Assembly: GCA_934153655.1 (NCBI GenBank)
Contig: CAKPFH010000038.1
Span: 1 to 15,076, forward strand
From: an uncultured Bacilli bacterium
Lineage (GTDB): Bacteria > Bacillota_I > Bacilli_A > RF39 > UBA660
DNA: 15,076 bases
Direction: 5' to 3'
Below, piece after piece: positions 5,528-12,024 of this stretch (the first letter of the stretch is position 1; every line of letters starts with the position of its first letter). A program made the translations under genes and the position numbers. Below the pieces are notes generated by a model, which had not been told where the DNA came from, ran no database searches, and was given only the letters and a program-made list of their open reading frames with translations.

Positions 5528-6889
5528 TTGGCATTTGTAATAATAAATCCTGAATATGGAGGTTTAGAATCAGGTAAAATTAAGAATAATTTAATTGAAA
5601 AGAATTTTAATTTAAATATTTCAAAATTAATTTATAACAAATTAAAAGATCTAGGAATAGATACTTATTTATTAAGAGATAGTGATACTACAATTGATTT
5701 ACAAGAAAGACTTAATTTGATAAATAGATTAAAAAAAACTGATGAAGAAAATATTTTAATAACTAATGCTCTTTCATCTGGTAATAGTAGTGGAGCCGAA
5801 ATTGTTTATGGTTTAAAAAATGATGATAGTCTAGCTAGAGAAATAACTAATGAATTAGAAGCAAATGGGTATAATGTTTTAAAATATTATCAGTTAAGAA
5901 ATCCTAGTAATACTAGTTTAGACTTTTATCCAATAATAAGAGAAGTTGATAATGTTGAAAGTATAATTGTTAACTATGGTTATATAGATAATCCAAATGA
6001 TTATAATTATTTAATAAATGATGAAAAGAATTTAGCTGAAAGTGTTGCAAGAGGTATTTATAATTATATAAAAAAAGAAAATGTTTATACTGTTTTAAAA
6101 AATGATACTTTATATTCAATTGCTAGAAAATTTAATACAACAGTTTCAAAGTTAAAAGAAATAAATAACTTAGTCAATAATATTGTTAATCCCGGTCAAA
6201 CTTTAATAATACCAAAAGAAGAAAAAGAAATAACTTCTCCAAATGAATATATAAACTATACAGTTAAGTCAGGAGATTCTTTATATAAAATAGCAAATAA
6301 TTTTAATACAACAGTAAATGCTATTAAAGATTTAAATAATCTAACTAGTAATAATTTACAAATTAATCAAGTTTTAAAGATACCAACCGTTCAAGAAGAA
6401 GAAATTAAAGATTATCTAAACTATACAGTTAAATCAGGTGATTCTTTATATAAAATTGCTAGTCTTTATAATACAAGTGTTGATAAAATAAAAAATTTAA
6501 ATAATCTAACTAGTAATAATTTACAAATTAATCAGGTTTTAAAGATACCAACAACTTCTAATACAATTGAAAATAGTTATATAAACTATACAGTTAAGTC
6601 AGGAGATTCTTTATATAAAATAGCAAGTAATTTTAATACCACGGTTGATGATATAAAAAGATTAAATAATTTAACTAGTAATACTTTACAAATTAATCAA
6701 GTTTTAAAGATACCAACAAGTAAAAAAGAAGAAACAATCGATTATATAAACTATACAGTTAAATCAGGTGATTCTTTATATAAAATTGCTAGTCTTTATA
6801 ATACAAGTGTTGCTGAAATTAAAGATTTAAATAATCTAACTAGTAATAATTTACAAATTAATCAGGTTTTAAAGATACCAAAAAAGTAA
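5528..6889 (+). CDS. Histidine-free amidase_3-like domain with five LysM repeats, probable spore-surface scaffold
   Basis: This 453-residue protein starts at TTG (5528) with GGTGA four bases upstream. Residues 1-182 follow the amidase_3 (N-acetylmuramoyl-L-alanine amidase) pattern: NPEYGG for the usual DxGHGG, NLIEKNFNLNISK with the conserved Glu24, SGAEIVYGL, and IIVNYGYIDNPNDYNYL for the usual ExGFxxN. The first zinc His is Tyr10, the second is replaced by Thr79/Asn80 and the catalytic Glu by Asn149. The whole protein contains no His, Cys or Trp, so it cannot bind zinc in the family manner and is probably a pseudoenzyme. LysM modules are at about 186-229, 243-286, 298-341, 353-396 and 408-451; these bind GlcNAc-containing glycans. 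There is no signal peptide or membrane segment, which fits mother-cell coat proteins of the SafA/SpoVID type that bind the forespore surface. Operon with the SEDS gene. The function is inferred, not shown. Confidence 0.88.
   Translation: MAFVIINPEYGGLESGKIKNNLIEKNFNLNISKLIYNKLKDLGIDTYLLRDSDTTIDLQERLNLINRLKKTDEENILITNALSSGNSSGAEIVYGLKNDDSLAREITNELEANGYNVLKYYQLRNPSNTSLDFYPIIREVDNVESIIVNYGYIDNPNDYNYLINDEKNLAESVARGIYNYIKKENVYTVLKNDTLYSIARKFNTTVSKLKEINNLVNNIVNPGQTLIIPKEEKEITSPNEYINYTVKSGDSLYKIANNFNTTVNAIKDLNNLTSNNLQINQVLKIPTVQEEEIKDYLNYTVKSGDSLYKIASLYNTSVDKIKNLNNLTSNNLQINQVLKIPTTSNTIENSYINYTVKSGDSLYKIASNFNTTVDDIKRLNNLTSNTLQINQVLKIPTSKKEETIDYINYTVKSGDSLYKIASLYNTSVAEIKDLNNLTSNNLQINQVLKIPKK
6251..6889 (+). 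repeat. 330-bp direct duplication of a LysM pair
   Basis: LysM modules 2 and 4 and modules 3 and 5 are near-identical at DNA level at a spacing of exactly 330 bases (for example 6251 with 6581, and 6421 with 6751), while adjacent modules differ more. This shows a tandem duplication of a two-module unit. Each module plus linker is 165 bases. The first LysM (about 6083-6215) is divergent and outside the duplication. The repeats could recombine and change the module number. Confidence 0.85.
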
Positions 6890-6912
6890 GACTAATTTTA
6901 ATCTTACTTTTT
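6881..6912. terminator. Bidirectional terminator between the LysM gene and tex
   Basis: Arms 6881-6891 and 6902-6912 form a perfect 11-bp stem with a 10-base loop. The right arm ends in T5 on the plus strand, and the left arm gives a T-run on the minus strand (6885-6880). It serves both convergent genes: it overlaps the LysM stop codon (6887-6889) and begins two bases after the tex stop codon. Confidence 0.85.
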
Positions 6913-6914
6913 AA

Positions 6915-9047
6915 TTATTCTAAAAATAAACTAAGAGATACTTTTTCTTTTTCAAGATCAATATCAATTACATAGACATCTACTATATCTCCAACACTTA
7001 ATACATCACTTGGATGTTTAATATAATTCTTACTTATCTTAGATATATGAATTAAACCATCGTTATGAAGACCTATATCAACAAAGGCTCCAAAAGCTGT
7101 TACATTTCTAATAGTTCCTTGTAATTTATCATGTAATTTTAAATCTTTAATATCTAAAATATCACTTCTTAAAATAGGTTTATCAACATCATCTCTTGGA
7201 TCTCTTCCCGGTTTAATTAAAGATTTTTTAATATCTTCTAAAGTATATTCATCTATTTTTAACTCTTTTTCATGACCAGTTAATTTTTCTAATTTTTCTT
7301 TAATTGAGGTGGTGCCAATCTCCTCAATAGTTGCATCTATTAATTTTAATAAATTAAGAGTATCTTGATAATTATCTGGATGAATATCTGTTTTATCTAA
7401 AGGATTAGTTCCATCTACTATTCTTAAAAAGCCAATTGCTTGTTCATATACCTTGCTTGATATTCCTTTAATTTTTTTTAATTCTTCCCGAGAGTTAATC
7501 TTACCAACTATTTTTTTATATTCTAAAATATTTTCAATGGTATTCTTTTTTAAACCTGAAACATAGTTTAAAATACTTGCTGAAGCATTATTAATATTAA
7601 CACCTACTTGATTAACTACTTTTAAAACAGTAAAATCAAGAGCATCCGATAATTCTTTAACTGGCATATCATGTTGATACAAACCAACTCCAATACTTTT
7701 AGGATCAATTTTAACAAGTTCAGTTAAACTATCTTGAAGACGTCTTGCTAAACTAATTGCACTTCTTTTTTCAACTGGTAAATCGGGAAACTCTTTAGCT
7801 CCTAGAATAGATGCTGAATAAACACTTGCTCCTGCTTCATTAACAATGATATAATTTAAAGCTAAATTATTTTCTTTAATTAAATCACTTACAAACTTTT
7901 CATTTTCTCTTGAGGCTGTTCCATTTCCAATTGCTATTATATCAACTTGATATTTTTTAATTAATTCAAGAATAATTTTCTTAGCTTCTAATACTTTTTC
8001 ATGAGGTTTAGCTGGATAAATAACTGATACTTCTAACATATTACCATTTTTATCAACAACGGCTACTTTAGTTCCTGTTCTATAACCTGGATCAAGAGCT
8101 AAAACAGTTTTTTCTTTAATTGGAGGTGTTAATAATAAATTTTCTAAATTATCTTGAAAAGATTTAATTGCTTCAACATTAGCTTTTAAAGTTAAATCAC
8201 TTCTAATTTCTCTTTCAAGACTTGGTAATATTAATCTTTTTAAACTATCTTTAATACTATCTGAAACAATATTAGCACATTCACTTTCTTTATTTTTAAT
8301 TAATTTCTTTTCTAAAAAAGCAATGATTTCTTCCAAGTTATACTCAAGTTTTACACTTAAAATATTTTCTTTTTCACCTCGATTAATAGCTAAAGTACGA
8401 TAAGGTTTTAAATATTTTACTTTTTCCTGAAAATCATAATACATTTCATAAACTTTATTTAAATCATTACTATTTTTCTTTAACTTAGACACTAAAAAAC
8501 TATTGTTATACAAGTAATATCTAATCCATTTACGATAACTAGCATTATCACTAATCCATTCAGCTATTATATAACTTGCTCCAAGAAGAGCTTCTTCATG
8601 AGTTTTAACCTCATCATTTAAAAATTTATCTAAATTATTTAACTTAAGAGGAAACGACATAATAATTTTAGCAAGAGGTTCCAAACCATTTTTAATTGCA
8701 ACAGTTGCCTTAGTTTTCTTTTTTTCTTTATATGGTAAGTACAAATCTTCTACTTCAACTAATTTCTTAGCATTTAAAATGTTAGTTTTCAATTCATCTG
8801 TTAATAAACCTTTTTCTTCAATTAGACGAATAATATCTAATTTTCTTTCTAATAAATTTTTTTCATAGGTATAAGTATTTTCAATTTCTCTTATATAATC
8901 TTCAGTTAAAGCTCCTGTTGCTTCTTTTCTATACCTAGCAATAAAAGGAATAGTATTTCCTTCCCTAAGTAATTTTAAAACACTTTCTACTTGACTAACT
9001 TTAATATTTAATTCTTGACTTAAATTTTCTATTATTTCTTTTTCCAT
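6915..9047 (-). CDS. tex: Tex-family RNA-binding protein (S1 domain)
   Basis: At 710 residues this is full length for Tex, a nucleic-acid-binding protein related to eukaryotic Spt6 and linked to transcription and stress tolerance. The N-terminal Tex domain has the signature LLREGNTIPFIARYRKEATG. A YqgF/RNase H-like domain begins at about residue 315 with LALDPGYRTG (Asp319). Helix-hairpin-helix motifs follow (VNQVGVNINNASASIL, and REELKKIKGIS at about 510-530), and a C-terminal S1 domain covers about 640-708 (GTIRNVTAFGAFVDIG). The ATG at 9047 matches the family start, although the nearest purine-rich Shine-Dalgarno candidate (AAAGAAAGGA) is unusually far, more than 12 bases upstream. No clear promoter of its own was seen; the 54-base gap to the small upstream gene carries that gene's terminator, so tex may depend partly on read-through. 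Confidence 0.95.
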   Translation of the reverse strand: MEKEIIENLSQELNIKVSQVESVLKLLREGNTIPFIARYRKEATGALTEDYIREIENTYTYEKNLLERKLDIIRLIEEKGLLTDELKTNILNAKKLVEVEDLYLPYKEKKKTKATVAIKNGLEPLAKIIMSFPLKLNNLDKFLNDEVKTHEEALLGASYIIAEWISDNASYRKWIRYYLYNNSFLVSKLKKNSNDLNKVYEMYYDFQEKVKYLKPYRTLAINRGEKENILSVKLEYNLEEIIAFLEKKLIKNKESECANIVSDSIKDSLKRLILPSLEREIRSDLTLKANVEAIKSFQDNLENLLLTPPIKEKTVLALDPGYRTGTKVAVVDKNGNMLEVSVIYPAKPHEKVLEAKKIILELIKKYQVDIIAIGNGTASRENEKFVSDLIKENNLALNYIIVNEAGASVYSASILGAKEFPDLPVEKRSAISLARRLQDSLTELVKIDPKSIGVGLYQHDMPVKELSDALDFTVLKVVNQVGVNINNASASILNYVSGLKKNTIENILEYKKIVGKINSREELKKIKGISSKVYEQAIGFLRIVDGTNPLDKTDIHPDNYQDTLNLLKLIDATIEEIGTTSIKEKLEKLTGHEKELKIDEYTLEDIKKSLIKPGRDPRDDVDKPILRSDILDIKDLKLHDKLQGTIRNVTAFGAFVDIGLHNDGLIHISKISKNYIKHPSDVLSVGDIVDVYVIDIDLEKEKVSLSLFLE

Positions 9048-9085
9048 ATAACTAATGTATTTTTTCCTTTCTTTTTAAAACTTTA

Positions 9086-9121
9086 TAAAGAAAAAGACCT
9101 ATTACGGTGTCTTTTTCTTTA
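9086..9121 (-). terminator. Hairpin terminator of the small gene upstream of tex
   Basis: Arms 9086-9098 and 9109-9121 form a perfect 13-bp stem with a 10-base loop. The U-rich 3' arm on the minus strand is followed by ATAAAG and then TTTT. The 5' arm encodes the lysine-rich C-terminus (VKKKT) of the small protein and the loop contains its stop codon (9102-9104). Confidence 0.6.
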
Positions 9122-9296
9122 CAAAACCATTATCAACTGTTACTAGATAACCTCCATCATAAGACTTAGCTAAATGTCTATATTCAGTATTAAAATACAT
9201 ATAGCAATTATGACTCTTTGGTATTTTAATTAAAGAATAAGTCTTAGAAAAGAAATTTCTAATAGCAGCTAGGTTAAAATTAAAGTTTCTCTTCAT
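9102..9296 (-). CDS. Unrecognised 64-residue basic protein
   Basis: The 64-residue frame begins MKRNFNFNLAAIRNFF and ends DNGFVKKKTP. It is basic, has no signal peptide and no membrane helix, and matches no family I know. The second half (YRHLAKSYDGGYLVTVDNG) looks like a small beta-rich segment. A longer start at 9335 gives 77 residues, but the promoter described at 9303-9330 would place the transcript start at the 9296 ATG, making the mRNA leaderless; neither start has a Shine-Dalgarno. It sits alone between mutS and tex on the same strand with its own terminator, giving a transcript of about 210 bases. It could instead be a small non-coding RNA whose frame is incidental. The codon usage resembles its neighbours. 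Confidence 0.5.
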   Translation of the reverse strand: MKRNFNFNLAAIRNFFSKTYSLIKIPKSHNCYMYFNTEYRHLAKSYDGGYLVTVDNGFVKKKTP

Positions 9297-9302
9297 AATT
9301 AA

Positions 9303-9330
9303 ATTATAACATTTTAAACTTTTATAGCAA
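9303..9330 (-). promoter_or_regulatory. Extended -10 promoter of the 64-residue gene
   Basis: On the minus strand TTGCTA (9330-9325) lies 16 bases before a perfect TATAAT (9308-9303) preceded by TGT, giving an extended -10 (TGTTATAAT). The predicted start is at or next to 9296, the A of the ATG. This implies leaderless translation or a small RNA. Confidence 0.6.
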
Positions 9331-9429
9331 GTCATTTTTCTTAACTTTACATTTAGTTATACACAATATTATATTCTACTTTAGAAATAGTTATGTGTCA
9401 TTTAATTAAAATAATAATAATCAAATTAT

Positions 9430-11952
9430 TTATAATTCTTTTTTTAAGTCATTTAAGATATTTAAAGCATCAAGAGGTGTTATTTCCATGATATTAATTG
9501 CTTTTAGTTTTTCTTCTACTTTACTTGGAGTTGGTTCAAAGTTAAAACTTGTTTGAACAACTTCTTGTTTTAAAACCTTTCTTGGTTTGGCTTCATAGGT
9601 ATTTAAAACTTCTTCAGCTTTTTTTATAACACTTTCTGGTAGTTTTGCAAGGGAAGCAACATTAATACCATAACTTTTAGAAACAGCTCCCTCTACTACT
9701 TTATGTAAAAAGGTTATATTACCATTTTCTTCTAAAGCACTGACATGAACATTTTTTACTCTTTTTAAATTTTTGCAAAGAGTGGTTAATTCGTGGTAAT
9801 GCGTTGAAAACAAAGTCTTGGCATGGATTGTATTATGAATATATTCAAGTATTGCATAAGCAAGACTCATTCCATCATAAGTTGCTGTTCCCCTGCCAAG
9901 TTCATCAAATAAAATTAAACTATTTTTAGTAGCATTTGTAAGAGCATAATTAGCTTCTTTCATTTCTACCATGAAGGTTGATTCTCCACTTACTAAATCA
10001 TCACTTGCTCCAATTCTTGTAAATATCTTATCAAATATTGGAATAGAACAACTTTTACAAGGAACAAATGAACCAATTTGAGCCATGATTACAATAATTG
10101 CAAGTTGACGCATGTAAGTAGATTTACCAGCCATATTAGGTCCTGTTATAAGTAAACAATCACAATCATCCATAATAATATCATTTGGTACATAATCAAC
10201 TTTATTAACCGCTTCAACTACTGGATGACGTCCTTCAATTATTTTAATTTCATGATTATTATTAAAAGTTGGTCTTACTAAATTATATTTATCCGCAATC
10301 GTTGCTAAAGAAATTAATAAATCTATTTCACTGATAATAGAACTTACTTCTTGAATTTTACTAGTATATTTATTAACTTCTAATCTAATATTACTAAATA
10401 ATTCATATTCTAGATTAATTATTTTTTCACTAGCACCTTCAATTATTTGTTCTTTTTCTTTTAGAGCTTCATTTATATATCTTTCCCCTGTTGTTAGAGT
10501 TTGTTTTCTAATATAACCATATTCTGGTTTTACTTGCGAAATACTACCTTTACTAACTTCTATATAATAACCAAATACTTTGTTATAACCAATTTTTAAA
10601 TTCTTTATTCCGGTTTTTCTTCTTTCTTCCTCTTCTTGTAAAAGAATAAAATCTTGACTATTATTTTTAATTTTACGAAGCTTATCTAACTCTTCATCAA
10701 AACCATCTAGTATAAGACCACCTTCTTTTAAGGTTAAAGGAGCATTTGGATTAATACTTCTTCTTAAAAGATCAGTTAATTCATCTAAAGTTTCTAAGTT
10801 TTTATCATAATTAATTTTTATAAGTTCTTCTTTTATACTTGGTAAAACATCAAGTGATTTTAAAAGTTGATACATATCTCTTGCATTTAAATTACCATAG
10901 CTAATTCGACCAATTAATCTTTCTAAATCATATATTTCATTTAAAGATGTTGTAAGATTTTCTTTAACTAAAAAATTTTTTCTTAAAGAATCTATATAAT
11001 TAAAACGTCTTTCAATTAAGTCTAAATTGGTAAATGGTGATACTAAATTTTGTTTTAAAAGTCTACTTCCCATGGCAGTTTTAGTTTTATCCATTAACCA
11101 AAGAAGAGAATTATTTCTTGAATTATCACGGATTGTTTCAGTTAATTCAAGATTTTTCTTAGTGTGATAATCAAATATTAAATGATCATTTTCATTATTT
11201 AAGACAACTTTTTTTAAGTATTTTAAATTAGTTTTTTTAGTCTTGGTAATATATGTTAATAAATGTTTAATCGAGGTAATTAATCTTAAATCATTAACAT
11301 CTGAATAAATATAATCATAGGTTTCATATTCTTCTACTTCATCAGTTATGGTTATTAAAATATTATAATTATTTTTTAAATTATATAAAATTTCTCGATT
11401 AACCTCAGAGTTTACAATTACTTCTTTAATGCTTAAATTAATTAGTTCACGATATAAAGATTCTTCATCTTTTAAAATAATTGAATAGATATCACCAGTT
11501 GAAATATCAGCATAAGTAAAAGCGTAGCAATCTTTAAAAGCATAAATACTAGCAATATAATTAAATTCATTAGCATAGTTTAAGTTATCTAAAAGAGTAC
11601 CTCTTGTTATTACTTGAACAATATCTCTTTCTACCATACCTTTAGATTCTTTAGGATCCGTTAATTGCTCACAAATAGCAACTTTATAGCCTTTATCAAT
11701 TAGTTTAGAAACATAACTTTGATATGCATGATATGGTACACCACACATAGGAACCCTTTCAGATAAACCAGCTTGTCTACCCGTTAAAGTTAAACTTAAT
11801 TCTTTACTAACTGTTTCGGCATCTTCAAAAAACATTTCATAAAAATCCCCTAGGCGAAAAAAGATAATTGTATCTTCATAATTATCTTTAATTTCCATAT
11901 ATTTAGCCATCATTGGAGCTAGTTTACTTCTATCTACTTCACATCTTTTCAT
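9430..11952 (-). CDS. mutS: DNA mismatch repair protein MutS
   Basis: At 840 residues this is full length. MutS recognises mismatches and small loops and recruits MutL. The N-terminal mismatch-recognition domain carries the Phe-x-Glu motif (FFRLGDFYEMF, Phe37-Tyr38-Glu39). The lever and clamp domains follow. The ATPase has Walker A GPNMAGKST at 604-612, Walker B LILFDELGRGT with Asp683-Glu684, and the STHYHEL motif. The C-terminus (ITPLDALNILNDLKKEL) is the conserved beta-clamp and dimerisation end. The ATG at 11952 has AGGTGA about four bases upstream. It lies 72 bases downstream of lon with its own promoter. No mutL is in the window, although it often neighbours mutS. Confidence 0.98.
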   Translation of the reverse strand: MKRCEVDRSKLAPMMAKYMEIKDNYEDTIIFFRLGDFYEMFFEDAETVSKELSLTLTGRQAGLSERVPMCGVPYHAYQSYVSKLIDKGYKVAICEQLTDPKESKGMVERDIVQVITRGTLLDNLNYANEFNYIASIYAFKDCYAFTYADISTGDIYSIILKDEESLYRELINLSIKEVIVNSEVNREILYNLKNNYNILITITDEVEEYETYDYIYSDVNDLRLITSIKHLLTYITKTKKTNLKYLKKVVLNNENDHLIFDYHTKKNLELTETIRDNSRNNSLLWLMDKTKTAMGSRLLKQNLVSPFTNLDLIERRFNYIDSLRKNFLVKENLTTSLNEIYDLERLIGRISYGNLNARDMYQLLKSLDVLPSIKEELIKINYDKNLETLDELTDLLRRSINPNAPLTLKEGGLILDGFDEELDKLRKIKNNSQDFILLQEEEERRKTGIKNLKIGYNKVFGYYIEVSKGSISQVKPEYGYIRKQTLTTGERYINEALKEKEQIIEGASEKIINLEYELFSNIRLEVNKYTSKIQEVSSIISEIDLLISLATIADKYNLVRPTFNNNHEIKIIEGRHPVVEAVNKVDYVPNDIIMDDCDCLLITGPNMAGKSTYMRQLAIIVIMAQIGSFVPCKSCSIPIFDKIFTRIGASDDLVSGESTFMVEMKEANYALTNATKNSLILFDELGRGTATYDGMSLAYAILEYIHNTIHAKTLFSTHYHELTTLCKNLKRVKNVHVSALEENGNITFLHKVVEGAVSKSYGINVASLAKLPESVIKKAEEVLNTYEAKPRKVLKQEVVQTSFNFEPTPSKVEEKLKAINIMEITPLDALNILNDLKKEL

Positions 11953-11972
11953 AATTCACCTATCAATAATGT

Positions 11973-12001
11973 ATTATAGCAATACTTGGACAAAATTACA
12001 A
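11973..12001 (-). promoter_or_regulatory. Promoter of mutS
   Basis: On the minus strand TTGTAA (12001-11996), a 17-base spacer, then a perfect TATAAT (11978-11973) preceded by TGC, an extended -10. The predicted start is near 11966, a few bases before the Shine-Dalgarno AGGTGA, so the leader is very short (about 14 bases). Confidence 0.6.
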
Positions 12002-12024
12002 AGAAAAAAGCTCTACTTGACACA

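Noticed and set aside
6251..6889. Regular repeats considered as a CRISPR array
   Set aside because: The 165/330-bp periodicity is in frame and encodes LysM modules; there are no short palindromic repeats or unique spacers.
9336..9429. Inverted-repeat signal between mutS and the small gene
   Set aside because: ACAC/GTGT and repeated TAGTTAT words occur, but pairing is only about five bases; the mutS stop is followed only by a weak AT hairpin, not enough to call a terminator.
12002..12024. Terminator after lon
   Set aside because: A T6 run follows the stop but no stem of useful length precedes it, so it is not called.
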